Assembly: GCA_910574455.1 (NCBI GenBank)
Contig: CAJSYZ010000003.1
Span: 4,153,250 to 4,217,249 of the forward strand
Direction of reading: 5' to 3'
Source of the DNA: Trichaptum fuscoviolaceum
Lineage: Eukaryota; Basidiomycota; Agaricomycetes; Hymenochaetales; Trichaptaceae
Length of the DNA: 64,000 nt
Shown: piece after piece, positions 22,805 to 35,376 of the stretch
Numbering within the stretch: the first letter of the stretch is position 1
Layout: every line of letters begins with the position of its first letter
Position numbers and translations under genes: made by a program
Notes under the pieces: model-generated
What the model was told of the DNA's origin: nothing
The model's database searches: none
What the model saw: only the letters and a program-made list of their open reading frames with translations

Positions 22805-23954
22805 TCAACCATCAATTTTAATGAGTCTTGCCTTTCGAACCATCTGCCACACCTTTGGGTTAGTGCTTCAGCTTATGGAGAACAACACTCGTACCAATGC
22901 AAATCGAATGGGCGGACCCTTCCACGAAGGATTGTCTGAACCCAAAAGCACTCCCCCACCATCTTCAAATCCAAACAGTCCATAAAATCCGATATTTGCA
23001 GGGTTGCTAGTGTGCAAATAGACCGGATGGCCATGAATATCGGCCTGCGATTGAAAAACATTGGCTTTAGTCGTGGGGGGAATGACACTGAATAATCTTT
23101 ACTCGCCGAGAAAAGGACGGTTTCAAGCAAGGCAGTTGCGTACCCCCTCCCTTGATAATCTGGGTGAGTAGCAAGAGTTTCGACATAAACCATCTCCTTA
23201 ATGACATTTTCCGGTATATGGGAGTCATTGAGGGTTTTGATTTTTCTGGAGAGCTCCCGTTGTCTCTATAGCGGGTGCCTAACAATTGAGAAAGAGCATT
23301 GCACTTTAGAGAGACAAATTACCCGACGTTGTTCAGGTGAACTACTCAAATATGAGGCAAGCCTGAATGCGTTCATAATTGTAGCCAAGAAGAGACGATG
23401 GATCGGATTAATACGCTTGCCATCCTTGTCAGGCGAGGAACTATCGGATATAAGAGTTTCATCAACATTACACAGGAACGTTGAGAGTAGTACATGGCTA
23501 CCTTTCGATGAACGAATATCCTGCGCCGACCGTATAGGATGGCTTTAACGTAATAGACAATTTCATATATTTATTCCACAGCAATTTGCGAAGTTTTTCT
23601 TGCGCTCGATTCGGTTTCTTGGCATCCTATGTAGACGTGGCTATCAGCCAATAAAACGAAATTAAAAGAGATTGAGCTCGTACCGGTGTATCTTTGATAT
23701 ACCTTTTCATAAGGTCATCCTTGAAGGCAAGCTCCAGCGTTTCAGCGAGTCTATCGAAGTGCTCTGCTACAGGTTACAATGCAATCAGATTAGGCGAAGG
23801 CAAACTCAAGAGTACCTTCCCGAAGAGGTTCCACTTCGGGCTTCCCGCTATGTTCGAACACGAATGAGTCCTTCATGTAGGGTGGAAGTCCAAGGCTCTT
23901 GTCACTACACCAGAAAGAGTGGCGGAAAAGACACTGATGGATCACAGTGGGCAT
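22805..23954 (-). CDS. GNAT acetyltransferase E (second array)
   Basis: Start MPTVIHQCLF at 23954, stop at 22805-22807. Exons follow the same plan as D and F: exon 1 ends VEPLRE, then EHFDRLAETLELAF, DAKKPNRAQ, a helical exon ending SSPEQRR, and the GNAT exons. Motif A is YQGRGYATALLE, followed after an intron by ADIHGHPVYLHTSNPANIGF and WKGPPIRFAL, then the last exon MVRKARLIKIDG. The intron after the motif-A exon has a GC donor (TCG|GCGAGT) where D and F have GT at the same place. Substrate unknown; cytosolic by default (no signal peptide). Confidence 0.75.
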
Positions 23955-24426
23955 TCTGAAATCCGTCAAGGTACGGTTTGCTTAGCTATTTGACACCTCT
24001 CAAGTTAGATTTTCCGTTATAATGAGATTTGGTTCATCACTGCGGCGCAGCAGTTCGATGGCGATGAGCGTCGAGATCTGAGAGAGTTGCGGTCCTTCTT
24101 GATGAATTGACCACACGTGCCACGCTTTGGCGTCTAGCTTATCTGTGAAGAGGGGCAAAGTACTCACCATTTGCTCGAACAGGAACCCGGTGCGCCGAAG
24201 ATCGCGCACAATACGCGATGGTCCTAATTCCTCACTTATAAGTGGGAGGGACCACTGTCCTTCAAATAGTTGACAACCAAAGGAATGGAATACAGCGAGG
24301 GGTCCTTGCCTTCAAATTCGACGATGAAACTAACCACAATATATTATCAAGGATAACCATAACATCGGTAACCGTATGAGTCATAGATGCCGTCCGCCAC
24401 TCGTGCATCTGCAGCAACGTCAGTCA
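23955..24426. other. Intergenic E-F
   Basis: Contains a CTGCTGCGCCGCA-type block (minus strand, about 24035-24055) that is repeated upstream of gene F at about 25685-25705, a remnant of the duplicated promoter. No gene seen. Confidence 0.45.
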
Positions 24427-25559
24427 TCAAACTAACTTGACGAGCTTCGACTTTCGAATCATCTAGCATGTCTTCAAGTCATTTTCCCGCTCTCTTCAGT
24501 TCAAGAAGGTTCGCTCTCACCAATGGAATTCGGACAGGGGGACTATTCCACGTTGGATTCTCTGTACCCAGAAGTAGTTCTCCCACGTCCTCAAACCCGA
24601 ACAATTCATAAAATCCGATATTTACAGGATTTCCCGTGTGCAGATACACCGTACGCCCACGAATATCGGCCTGTGACAGGAACCTTCACTTTGAAGTGAA
24701 AGAGAGGAGATATACCTGGACTCACTATAAAAAGAATAGTTTCAAGCAAGGCGGATGCGTATCCCCTTCCTTGATAGTCCGGATGTGTAACAAGAAGCTC
24801 AACATAAATCATATCCTTGGAGGTATCTCCAGGAAGGTGGATTTCAGAGAGAGCCTTGGATTTCTCCTGAAGTTCTTGATAGCGCTACAGCGTGTCGAAG
24901 CATGTCAGATGGATCGTCATGTCCATTAAAAAGATAGTTACCCTGCGTTGCTCGGGCGAGCGGTTTATATGACTAGTGAATTTCAACATGTTTAGTAACG
25001 TAGCCTGGCAGAGGCGTTGAATCGGGTTGAGACGCTTGACCTCATTTTCCGGAGGGTCACTAGTAAGAGTGAAGAAGCTTTTGAACAACCGCGCGAAGTG
25101 ATAGGAAATGATGCATTACCTCCGGATGGCCGAATATCCTGCGTCAACCGTATATGCTAGTTGCTGCTTGAGTGCAAATTTCATATATTTCTTGTACAAC
25201 ACTTTGCTAAGTTTCTGTAATGCTCGACTCGGCTTCTTGGCATCCTTAGGTGGTGATAGGTGAACTGGGTTCGGGTGCAGTATTTTGAGAACATACTGGT
25301 GTGTGCTTGAGATAAATTGTTAATGGGTCGTTTACAAAAGCAAGTTTGAGCGTTTCATCCAACCTATCAAGGTGCTCTGCGGTGGCAATCACAATATGCT
25401 CTGTCGGGGTAGTGGACTATCCATACCTTCCCGAAGGGGCTCAACCCTAGGCTTCACATCCTTCTCGTCTGCATAAAGAGGCAAGATGTTGACTGAGGGT
25501 ACATGGCTCTTAGCATCGCCGAGCCAGTCAGAGTGCAGATGAAGATGATGTTGGCCCAT
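24427..25559 (-). CDS. GNAT acetyltransferase F (second array)
   Basis: Start MGQHHLHLHSDWLG at 25559; stop TGA at 24427-24429. Exon 1 is 25427-25559 and ends EPLRE. Later exons read EHLDRLDETLKLAF, DAKKPSRALQKLSK, SDPPENEVKRLNPI...SPEQRR, then the GNAT exons with MIYVELLVTHPDYQGRGYAS (motif A) and ADIRGRTVYLHTGNPVNIGF. The last exon is MIRKSKLVKLV. All introns can be placed with GT-AG borders and the frame is open throughout, so this copy looks functional. Best intact representative of the second array. Confidence 0.78.
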
Positions 25560-25902
25560 CGTATGTCACTCGACACTGGGAGTAGTACACTGTGAGCTGA
25601 GGCTAGTTCTTGGCACTGCTAGGTTTATATGTCTCCCAATAAGCGGGATGTGTATATGCTGAAGATAATGATGTGATCTCATCATTGCGGCGCAGCAGTC
25701 CTTCATGAGAGTTGAAGTCTGAGGTTCACTGACCGTGTGGTCGACAACCGACTCTGACACGTGCCGCGGACACGGTGCCAATGACGGTCCCGGCGTCACT
25801 TAGAACGCGACACCTTCTTGTCTGCACTCGCGCACAACGTGCAGCAGCCTCGGTACCTCTCAAAGAGAAGAAGGCTCTCGTATCATACCAAAGTTGTCCA
25901 CC
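25560..25902. other. Divergent promoter region GNAT F / VAC14
   Basis: Head-to-head spacer of 343 bp between gene F (minus) and VAC14 (plus). Holds the block TCATTGCGGCGCAGCAGT at about 25680-25698, shared with the E upstream region. No gene seen. Confidence 0.5.
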
Positions 25903-28900
25903 ATGGGTACGAGCTACAGTATTTCACAGTGCAGTGTCGCGGACGAATCTAATTACATTTTGACATTCTCTCGCCGTTTAGACCCAGGCATCGCTCGCCA
26001 GTTGGTGGACAAGATGTACGAGAAGAGGAAGGCGGCTGCTCTGGACCTCGAGAAGTAGAGAAATACACCATACTGTCCATAATTCTCTTAAACTCACAAT
26101 CCACCTAGGCTGATCCGAGATTGCCACCAGCAACATGACGAAAAGCGCATTTCACAGATCATTGACCAACTTGTTGATATGTTCTCGAATCCTACGAATG
26201 CGCTGCACGTCAAGAATGGAGGGCTCATTGGTCTGGCCGGTACCGCTATCGCTCTTGGTGTCGATGTCGCACCCTATATGGACAAGTTCATAGAGCCCCT
26301 CCTCGTTTGCTTCTCCGATCCCGAGAACCGTATACGATACTTCTCTGCTGAATGTTTATACAATATAGCAAAGGTTTCGAAGGGAGAGATTCTTGTGTAC
26401 TTTAATCCAATCTTTGATGCATTGAGCAAGGTTCGTTCTCTGTTTTCCATCTTGTGGGTATGAAGGACCTCATCATGTAATAGCTTGCTGCAGACTCTGA
26501 GCTATCCGTAAAGAACGGCGCCGAACTACTTGACCGTCTCCTCAAGGACATCGTTGCCGAGTCTGCCTCGGACTATGTACCTCAATACCCAGAGACCGAG
26601 AAAATCCGTCTCCAGGCATCTGAGCATGTTAACCAAGGTATATTAGTACCGTATTCAGACGACTCGAGTGACAACGGTCTGCCCCGGAAAGCTTTCTCTC
26701 TGGCGCACTTTATCCCGCTGCTTCGAGACCGCATAGATGTTATAAGCCCCTTCACGCGCAGCTTTCTAGTCGCTTGGATTACCGTCCTTGATTCCGTGCC
26801 GGAACTCGAACTAGTCTCGTATTTGCCAGAATTCTTGGATGGACTTTTGTACGCCACATTTTATTGTCAAAAATGATATTATACTAACTGAACTGCCGCT
26901 AGTAAGTATCTATCTGACCCCACAGAAGATGTACGTGTGGCGACCGAAAATCTGCTCGCTGATTTCCTCCGGGAGTTAAAGAACATCGCCTCTGTGAGGA
27001 GGCGTACAGAGGAAAAGACAAAGCTTGCTCGAGAAGCGGAGCACGGCAGACGTGCCGAAGCAGAGAAAGATGCATTACCTGACATTACTATGTCTCACCC
27101 TGAACGAGCTGCATTCCTACCCGAGGGAGACGGTTTCCTGATACATTACGATGGCGATTCTCTAGCAGAACCTGATCCTAGGGATATCGGAAGTATGTCT
27201 TATCTCAATCAAGTTTGAACCTTATTGCTAATCCTCAGTAGCCTATGTCCCGGGCCAAAACGTCAAAGTCAACCATGCGGCAATAGTAGAGATTCTATTG
27301 GATCAGCTCAGTGACGACCATGAACGTAGGTCCTATTCCTAATCTTCTGCGCACAATCAGCTCATTGTGCTCATTGTGCATTAGATGAGGAAATCCAAAT
27401 GTACAACTCGCTTTATTGGCTAGCAGAGTTTCTAGACTTCGCACGGGATGTTATGCTCCCATTCACACCCCGTCTCATATCTGCCATCCTCCCCAACCTC
27501 GCCCACCACGTACCTCAGATTCAGACTCAGGCGCAGCGCACAAACCAAGCGCTTGTGAGCGTTATTCAGAGTCTGCCTTCGCCGAGTTCCTCCACTTCAG
27601 GAAGCATGGACAGGGAAAAGGATAAGGATAGAGATAAGATGTCTATTTCATCAGGAAGAACTGGTGCCGCAAATCCAGCCAGTTCACCCCCCGCGACGGG
27701 GACAGTGTCTCCAGTTGCGCCAAGGCAAACTATCGTTCCTGCGACAGTCTCAACGGAATCCCACAACGATGTCACCGCGTCTCCGGCATCTGACCGAACA
27801 GTGCAAGTAAGACAACGTGAACGGCCGCCGACTATGTCCACGCCAGGTGCGGGTGGCGCGAGCAATGTTGATTTAGTTCCTTTTGACACAGACGGTGCGT
27901 CGCAAACGCAGGCAAGCCGATCGCAATCTCCGACCTCGACAGCCGCGAGCATTGCTGCGCCGGGCTCCCAGCTCGGTGGACCATCCCCCACGCCTGCCCA
28001 GGGCTATGCTCATCCGATCACTCAGTCACCGACACAGGTGGAACCTGACCCGTTTGACTATCTTGCGACAGTAAACGCGCTCACTGTACAATTCATCAGT
28101 GAATTTGACGACACCCGTGTTGCGGCACTGAAGTGGCTTATTATGTTGCATCAGAAAGCACCGAAGAAGGTAGCGTTGTCGACGTTCATTGCTGGGCTAT
28201 AATTGATTTTGCATGAATAGATTCTGGCCATGGACGATGGAACTTTCCCTGCTCTTCTCAAAATCCTTTCTGACTCTTCGGATGAGGTATGTAGCTTAAA
28301 TTTGGTCTGTCTAAGTTATAATAACGCTGTGGAGATAGGTAGTCAAACATGACCTTCAACTCCTTGCTCAGATTTCCTCTAGCTCGGAGGAAGGTTACTT
28401 CAAATCCTTCCTGCACAATCTGCTCGAACTCTTCAGTACAGATCGAAGTCTACTGAATCATCGAGGCAGTCTAATCATCCGACAACTATGTGTCAACCTT
28501 AACACTGAACGGATATACAAAACCCTCGCGGAGATTTTAGAAAAGGAGGAGGTACGGACATATTCACATACATGCCGTCATTTTTTTAATAGTAGGATAG
28601 GATTTGGAGTTTGCGAGCGAAATGGTGCAGAAGCTGAACATCATCCTCATCACATCTCCCGAATTAGCTGACTTCAGGCGCCGATTAAAGAGTCTGGAGA
28701 CCCGGGTGCGTATACTCTGCCAGTGGCGATTATAGCACAAATGAATGTTCACATATCTCCTTTTAGCAAGACGGGCAGGCATTATTTATTACGCTTTACA
28801 GGTCTTGGTGTCATAATGCTGTCGCTGTTTTTGCGTTGTGCCTCTTAGCACAGGCCTATGAACATGCATCTAACTTGTTGTCAATATTGTAAGAAACCAT

Positions 28901-29737
28901 ATTCGTGTCCAACAACCTCGATATTAACAGACATTTCCAGTGCCGAACTTGAAATAACGGTCCAGCTTCTTGTTCAAGTAGACAAATTAGTTCAACTAAT
29001 CGAGTCTCCCGTGTTTACTTGTAAGCTCTATTCTGTTAATTGACAGACAACCTAAGGAATACTTTATCATTCTAGATCTACGATTGCAATTACTCGAGCC
29101 CGAAAAATACCCTTACCTCTTCAAATGCTTGTATGGCCTTCTGATGTTATTGCCTCAAAGCCTCGCGTTTGTTTCGCTTCGTAATCGATTGAATGCTGTT
29201 AACTCTGCGGGATTTCTACATATTGCTCCAAAATCGCGAGTATTTTGATGTCCTTATAAAACTACCTCCTCGCTGACTCGGTTACTTATTAGAGCCGCAG
29301 CTACTTTCTCCGGCCGGTCGAAGCTTAATCGTGGGGAGGACATCAAATGGCAGGAGCTCTTAACTCACTTCCGGTCTGTGCAATTGAGGCATGAAAAGGC
29401 TCGGAGAGGTGAAGAATCGATTTCTTCAGCTCTCTACGTCGATCGAAGTGAAAAGCCTTCGGTTAATGGAGCTGGCCCTTCACGGCCAACAATGCGGCGG
29501 AGAGTCACCGGAGAAGGCCTACCTCCGCCAGGAATGTCGCCAGTGAATGTTGCGAGCGCATCGTCAGGTGTTGCGAGAAGTATCCTTTCTCCGTTGAACC
29601 CGAAGAGAGGATCGAATGCCGGCGGTATACTCGGATTTGCCCAACAGAGTCACTCATCGCCGCGCCCCGGTACACCACAGCAGGCCACGGTGGCCCCGCG
29701 AACCAGAAGGACATTGATGGGCAAGAACGGCTCTTGA
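25903..29737 (+). CDS. VAC14: VAC14 homologue, scaffold of the PIKfyve/Fab1 complex
   Basis: HEAT-repeat scaffold that holds the lipid kinase Fab1/PIKfyve and the phosphatase Fig4 on vacuolar/endosomal membranes, controlling PI(3,5)P2. Fourteen exons (25903-25906, 25982-26054, 26109-26430, 26484-26848, 26903-27192, 27239-27325, 27385-28169, 28221-28286, 28339-28551, 28601-28705, 28767-28888, 28941-29020, 29076-29235, 29293-29737) sum to 3117 nt, 1038 residues. Family blocks: [20 protein letters not shown], the [17 protein letters not shown] repeat, [20 protein letters not shown], and the C-terminal VAC14 domain with [20 protein letters not shown] and [13 protein letters not shown] Ser/Pro-rich insert (in exon 7) makes it longer than the yeast protein. 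Exon 1 is only 4 nt (ATGG). The last intron needs a GC donor (AAATC|GCGAGT). Confidence 0.93.
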
Positions 29738-29924
29738 TGTCCCTTTCCCTCTAGTATATTCATATTTTTGACATGTATACTTAGTTTTCATCGTTGCATC
29801 TGCTATCAGTACTCTTCTTCTCATTTATACTCACATATTGTACACTCCTATCATGCTCTTAGTCACTTAGTATAATATGCAATTGTCATTGATGATCGTG
29901 AAAGTAAATAATGTCCAGAATTCA

Positions 29925-30719
29925 TTACGCAGAACCGGATGCATCTGTGATAATGACGAAGAAGATAAATGTTGTCACAGCTACGAGAAGTATGGAAATT
30001 ACAGCGATGGATTGACGTGCGGGTATAAAGTCACCCTTCAACAGTGTGTTTTGATTGAGGAAGTAACGGGTTGCACCTAATAATCGACAAAGTTTCAGTA
30101 TGGCATCCCAGGCAAGAAGTTACGCATACCTGTTAGGAGTACGAATATACCCAACAAGATCGTGCAAACAGCAATAGGTCGAGCCACTTGCCGCTGATTC
30201 GTGAGTCTATCGGATTCTCTACGTGTATAGCTGGCGGATAGGAGGAACATCTGACCAAAAACTAGCATATGATGGTTCCCAATCATATTCGGGTCCTAAG
30301 GCGGAAAGCAGGACAGACGTACCGACTCCAGCCATTGATATAGCAAGGCTTGTGCGTACATACGACAGGAACGTACGCTCTGAAGCCAGGTGGTCACGCG
30401 CAACGCATCCTGCATTCTCCAGGCGAAGGCTCGGGTTCAAACTCTTGATTGTGGCAAACTTTTTGCTGGACGTTCCGAGCCCCTGGGATTCCGTGAGCTT
30501 TCCTGTTTTCAGTAAGGCCGTCTCTTCGCCTTCAATGCTTTCCAGTGTAACGCGCGAGGTAGATGCATAGCTGTGCTCTCGAGTATGTGTGCCAGCATCG
30601 GAGAATGTTCCATAACTGCTGTCCCGACCTTTCATAGCACTGCGTTTCGTTACTGATGATCTGGAAGGATGAGCATCATCCTCTACCACTGTCGCCGTTG
30701 AGTCTCTCCAGTCAGGCAT
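29925..30719 (-). CDS. DUF202-domain membrane protein
   Basis: Exons 30323-30719, 30130-30261 and 29925-30076 give 226 residues. A hydrophilic Ser/Thr-rich N-terminus precedes the DUF202 signature (N-A-G-C-V-A-R-D-H-L-A-S-E-R-T-F-L-S-Y-V), then three hydrophobic segments: SLAISMAGVVF, PIAVCTILLGIFVLLTG and IAVISILLVAVTTFIFFVII. DUF202 proteins are small three-helix membrane proteins; in yeast the same fold is found with VTC polyphosphate polymerase subunits, but function here is unknown. The assignment rests on the RDHLAxERTFL core and helix layout. Confidence 0.88.
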
Positions 30720-31220
30720 ACTAGAGCATGGGAGCGACTGTTCAAGGGTAGTTTGCCCACATATTTAAGAGAAAGATACGCTTCAGTAGCGGGAAAACCC
30801 TTGGGCTTCTATTACTAGTAGTGAGTTGACCTCATTTATACGTCAATAGAGCTGATCGGAACTCAGGCTTGTCCATTTACTAAGTCGAGTGTTTACTGTC
30901 CTAGCCAATGATGGTTCTATAACTTGAAGCTCCAAGCGAGTCCCGTGCAAGCACGCAATCCGCTTCCGGGGCGTTGTGCTTCGCTTAACAGAAGTCCGGG
31001 GAGTCGACACACTGGCAAAAGCCTATCTTGGCCGGAGATCTGACTATGAGGCCCTCGTAATGTTTTCTTTCCGTACATACTTCCTGATGCCAGTGCCAAT
31101 CATACAATGAAGCGGGTAAAGCGAAGGTTGTTTGTAACTCACAGTAACTTAACCGCGTCTCCAACTTTCCAGTGAGGGGAATGAGTTCGAATAATAGTTA
31201 TCATTGTACAAGTCAGAACG
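30720..31220. other. Intergenic, no gene seen
   Basis: Upstream of the DUF202 gene and downstream of the phosphatase. The minus frame at 30917-31099 has no known domain. Confidence 0.5.
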
Positions 31221-32431
31221 TCACAACTTTGAGTAAGCCAATAAGTTTCGACGGATGGTCTGAATGTCCTCCGACGAAAGTCCACAAAACTGCGCAGCAT
31301 AACCTTCAGGACCACCATACTTTTGCCGTAAAAGATTCAAGAATGCTAACATAGTCTCGCGTCTAAAAATGGGTTGGGTATAAGCCGTAGAGTCCGGTCC
31401 GATAGAAGGGTGTCCTAGCTAACCTTGACGTTAGCATATTTAATGCAGCGTCTTTATTGTCTGCAAAAATGGGCTCTTGGGCTAGTCGTTTCAATACCTT
31501 CTCCCGATCAGGCTCCCGTCCGATCCTTGTCAGTTCATAATCTACGGCGATAGTTTCATCATCCACCCCAGCTAGCTTTGCGAGATGAATCAGATTAGAG
31601 CTATAGCTTTGGATGATCTCTCGCTTACTGAGAGTAGGATGGCTGCGATGACTGCTGTACGATCTTTTCCGGCTGAATTGCAAGCAATGTAAATTTCACT
31701 CTTAACATTCAGTGGATAGGTACACACCTGTACAATGGAAAAGGCATCCATCGCCTGGCCGGTCTCGAATATGTCGCAAAACTTCCGCGAATGAGGAACC
31801 ACCATGATCAAGTATCTGGGAGTATAGTTCCATGAACGCCTTACCGTGTATACCATGAGTACGGTGGGCAACGTAATCGAAAGTAAACCAAGCAGCTGAC
31901 CTCTGTTTTACCGCTAGCATACAATTGGAAACGACTGATATCCTTCTCATCAGATCCTTCCATAACAACGTCCGTTATCAATGGCTTACCGGGCCATTAC
32001 TTCTGGGCTGTAGTCCTCCTTTTCGAAGACCGGAATGCGTACAACCTCCACACCGTCAATTGATGGAACGGGTGTCTTATATTTCTCGATCTCAGTATCT
32101 GACCGAAGGTCAAATATCTTTCTGATTCCTAGGTCTGCTAGCTGAGCCTTTCCTAAGCACTTTCAGTAAATGTCCTCCAACAACACGGTTATGGACGCGT
32201 TATAATGCTAGACACACCTTCCTGCGTGATGCCTGATATCTCAGCGCTGCGAAACAGCTGATTTGGACGCGTCATCGCAACGATCTCCTCCTTTTCATCC
32301 GCGGTCTTCCTCTTTACCGGGTATGATCCCAAAGTGCGTACATTTGTGACCCCGTCGATCTTCACGAAAGGATAATTGGAAAGCTGCTCTTGTACCCAGA
32401 CCGGGTCAAGGGGATCGAGAGAATTGAGCAT
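31221..32431 (-). CDS. Tyrosine phosphatase, Y_phosphatase3 family
   Basis: Seven exons (32218-32431, 31990-32152, 31901-31934, 31728-31839, 31629-31672, 31424-31575, 31221-31362) sum to 861 nt, 286 residues. The N-terminus V-D-G-V-T-N-V-R-T-L-G and LFRSAEISGIT are typical of the family, followed by LADLGIRKIFDLRSD. The catalytic loop is HCTAGKDRT (C-x5-R), with an intron between the Thr and Ala codons. The C-terminus has the helical D-Y-E-L-T-R-I-G and ETMLAFLNLLRQKYGG blocks. Members dephosphorylate phosphotyrosine or phosphoinositides; the fungal targets are largely unknown. The donor after exon 3 is GTCAGC, chosen because it keeps the family sequence (GKTEAFMELYSQIL) in frame. Confidence 0.9.
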
Positions 32432-32738
32432 GCGTCGTGGCGGTTGTGCGTTACGATGAGTAGGACGTGAAAGGCGTCATCAGCCTTATATGCGCCGTGC
32501 GCGAGAGGACAGTGAGGTGTAAAGAAGGAAATACAGCGGCCGTCGCCAGACTCGAGCTCGTCATGCATGTGATTGCCGGCGGCTCCCGATAACCGTTTAA
32601 GTATAAGCAACGCAGATGAGTTTGTTATCTATATTATGCAAAACTAAAATACAACTCTGCTTGAGATAAAGTGGAAATCGTATAATACGTTGGAAGAATA
32701 CAAGACTACCCAGATCAGTACAGAAAATGACAGATGAT
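32432..32738. other. Short intergenic spacer
   Basis: Promoter side of the phosphatase gene and 3' side of RRN3. Nothing recognisable. Confidence 0.5.
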
Positions 32739-32887
32739 TTACAAAGCCAGAGCAACTTGTCTAGTCTGTGCAGGACTAATACTCATCCCACCAAAGGACT
32801 TTCCGAGGCCACCCGCGTCATCGACGTAGCTAGAAGGACCAAGCATACGAGAATCGTCGTCCTCTACAGCGACTGAGCTCCTCTCAA

Positions 32888-32918
<31 letters not shown>

Positions 32919-35259
32919 ATCATCATCATCATCTTCTGCGTCATCGTCGTCGTCGTCGTCTTCGTCCTCACTCTCTTCAATAGCCACATCAGACCATTCT
33001 CGGTATATCCCATCAATGTAGGAGCACGACTTCGGAAGCTTGAAAGGGTCGAAAGGGAAGAACGTTGTCAAGTCAACGTCAAAGGACTGACTCAATGATG
33101 CAGAGTAAAGGGAGGAGTGGCTTCCTTTGGAAGAGGAACCCGCATAATCCAAACGCTTGTTCGCCTCTATAATAGAGTAACAGTATATGAAACCAACTTT
33201 CTGTGCTACCTGAGCAAATTGTTTCACAACGGAAGGCGAACAGACCTGAATATTACACTTAGTGATTAATTTTAATAAGCAATGTACTTTACTCACCTTT
33301 AAGGGGTTTAAAGGAGAGTTTACTACGCGCTGCATGACGTTGAGCTCCGACTGCCATGCACGATGGGAAGTAGCACCGGTGGTGAAGGCAATTTCGATCT
33401 CGTCAGCATCTCCATCAGAGTCACGTTCCATTAGGTCCCTCCATCGGAAACAAAATATCAGGAAAACGGCCTGCGCAGATGCGTAGAAAACAGCATGCTG
33501 TTCGGAGCTTTGCTGCGCAATCTTTCCGGTTAGTGATTGCGCAGCGTAATCGTCGAAGGCGTCGAGATGCGTCTCGAGGAATTTGCACAGCACCGCAACA
33601 ACGCTTCTTGCTTCTTCGCGGTCGACAAACGATGCCCGACTCACATACGAAGCCACATAGCTAGCCGCTGCCGCGCGTGTTACTACGGGTTGGTCCGGTT
33701 CCAGCAGGGCCTTAGATACGACAGTACCGAGGAAGTGGTCCCGAAACTGCGTATCAAGGGAGGAATACCAAAAAACGAGGAACTGGGTGTACCGTGATTT
33801 GAAGGTGCGCAAAATAGTGCGCTCGAAGATGGACAACAGTGAATGAAACCGAGACTGAGCAAGTACTTGACGCTGTGCAAGGGTTTTCTGCGATTTTAAG
33901 GAAGTTGGAGACGAGGTAGGGGTGCTTGGTCTCTCTTCTTTCGATATCGATGAGTGAAGCCGGTCAAGGTGTTTGAAAACGACTTCTAAGATGCAATCCA
34001 ATTTGGTCACCATATCATGCACATGTCTCACATCCATCTCCTCTTCTTTAGGTTTAGAATCATCTTCGATGCTTCCCGCATCAGATGATATGTCACTCAA
34101 ATCTACGTCCTCATCGTCGTCCTCATCATCATCGGATTCTTCACCTTCTTGTCCGATGATTGTGTCAAAGACATCGAGCTGGAAAATCTCTCCATCACCA
34201 AGCCCTTCTGCATCTATTTCTTCCAACTCAACCTGAATCTCCACCTAAGAAGATGTCAACACGCCAATAAATGAGTAACAACCCAAACCACTCACATCGA
34301 TCTGGATGGTCCGATCTATTATAAGTCCTAAGATCCGATCCCATAGCTCTGGACAATAGTCAGTCAGGCGGAGAAGATTGCGAATATATGTGACGTGTTC
34401 TGCCTGGCTTTGCCTTTTGTGAGGGAAATTCCGCGTAAGAAGCGGGTACAGGGTTGAAGGTAAGGTGGGGATAAGCGAGAGGAGGTGCTCTAAAAGACTG
34501 TGCACACGGTCATACACCAGTCTACGAGTCAGTGGCGTAGAGGAGCTTTCCGGGAATCCGACGTCAAGCGCCTTCCGAGCTGAATCTGTTGCCTAGTTAT
34601 TGAGCGATAGACAACAACAAAATTACTGGAAATGGCTCACAAAATGAAAACGCCTGGGCAATCCGTTCCAGCACCAGAGTCAGGTATTCTGGTCTTGCGC
34701 TAACAAGCATACCGATAAATGATATGTATATCTTGACGAAAACAGAATCCATCGTAGTCCATGGCATCCCAACTATCGCATCCACTAAAACAAAATGCGA
34801 TTTATCCAGTTTCGATACCACATGCGTCAGTGCAGTTATGTATGATCGAAGTTGCAGTAGAGGTTGTTGGGACTCCTGAGATAGTGTTTTGGGGTTAAAT
34901 TGACGAACAAGGTCGTCGTAGTGTTCAGTCATGCCCTGTGCAGGACATCTCGATTAGCTGCGCCCCTTCAACGGGTCTCCTCTACTCACCTTTGCTTTCT
35001 GTGACAACGCATTGTCGATGAAGGCTAGATACATGTCCCGCCGATACTTCTCATCTCTCTTCAATCGTGAATTCGTCGCAATTGGTCTTGTGGTCAGTGT
35101 TGCCGACTCTTTCGCACTGGACGATGTGGTCGTGGTTGGTTTTCTGAACTGTTCGAAGACAGCAGTTGTTTTGGGCTCCATCTGACGGAAGTGGTGAATA
35201 TGAGGTCCAGCTTTTGGTAGTCGCTGGTTATACTGCGACAACCGCGAGTGAGGGTCCAT
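32739..35259 (-). CDS. RRN3: RRN3/TIF-IA, RNA polymerase I initiation factor
   Basis: Binds RNA polymerase I and brings it to the rDNA core promoter; its regulation couples rRNA synthesis to growth. Exons 34990-35259, 34641-34935, 34296-34585, 33297-34244 and 32739-33245 give 769 residues. The last intron (33246-33296) is 51 nt and in frame, so it could be missed. Family features: helical repeat core with LRSYITALTHVVSKLDKSHF, YISFIGMLVSARPEYL, LTDYCPELWDRILGLIIDRT, an acidic linker (ESDDDEDDDEDVDLSD), FLVFWYSSLDTQFRDHFLG, CKFLETHLDAFDDYA, VFLIFCFRWRDL and FFPFDPFKLPKSCSYI. A second long Asp/Glu run lies near the C-terminus (GAG/GAT codon repeats, 32895-32970). The start codon is only about 80 bp from the left end of the large TIR element. 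Confidence 0.94.
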
Positions 35260-35341
35260 GTCAAGGAGATGACTTGCGCGAAACTCAGCGGTGCCGGAAA
35301 TGAAAAGATTCTTATGTTGCTTACATAAGCATCGTCTTTTA

Positions 35342-35376
35342 CATCAGGGAAACTTCCTTTTGCTTACGGCGACTGA
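35342..35376 (+). repeat. Left terminal inverted repeat
   Basis: Starts CATCAGGGAAACTTCC; preceded by TA. Pairs with 52493-52527 in inverted orientation (first 13 bases identical, 27/35 overall). Confidence 0.75.

Noticed and set aside
26640..26662. A 21-nt intron in VAC14 (GTATAT...TTCAG)
   Set aside because: Too short to be spliced; the frame is open and the segment is kept as coding.
33246..33296. Reading RRN3 exon 4 and 5 as one uninterrupted frame
   Set aside because: The 51-nt segment has GTGAGT...TTCAG borders and encodes residues that interrupt a conserved family block, so it is an in-frame intron.
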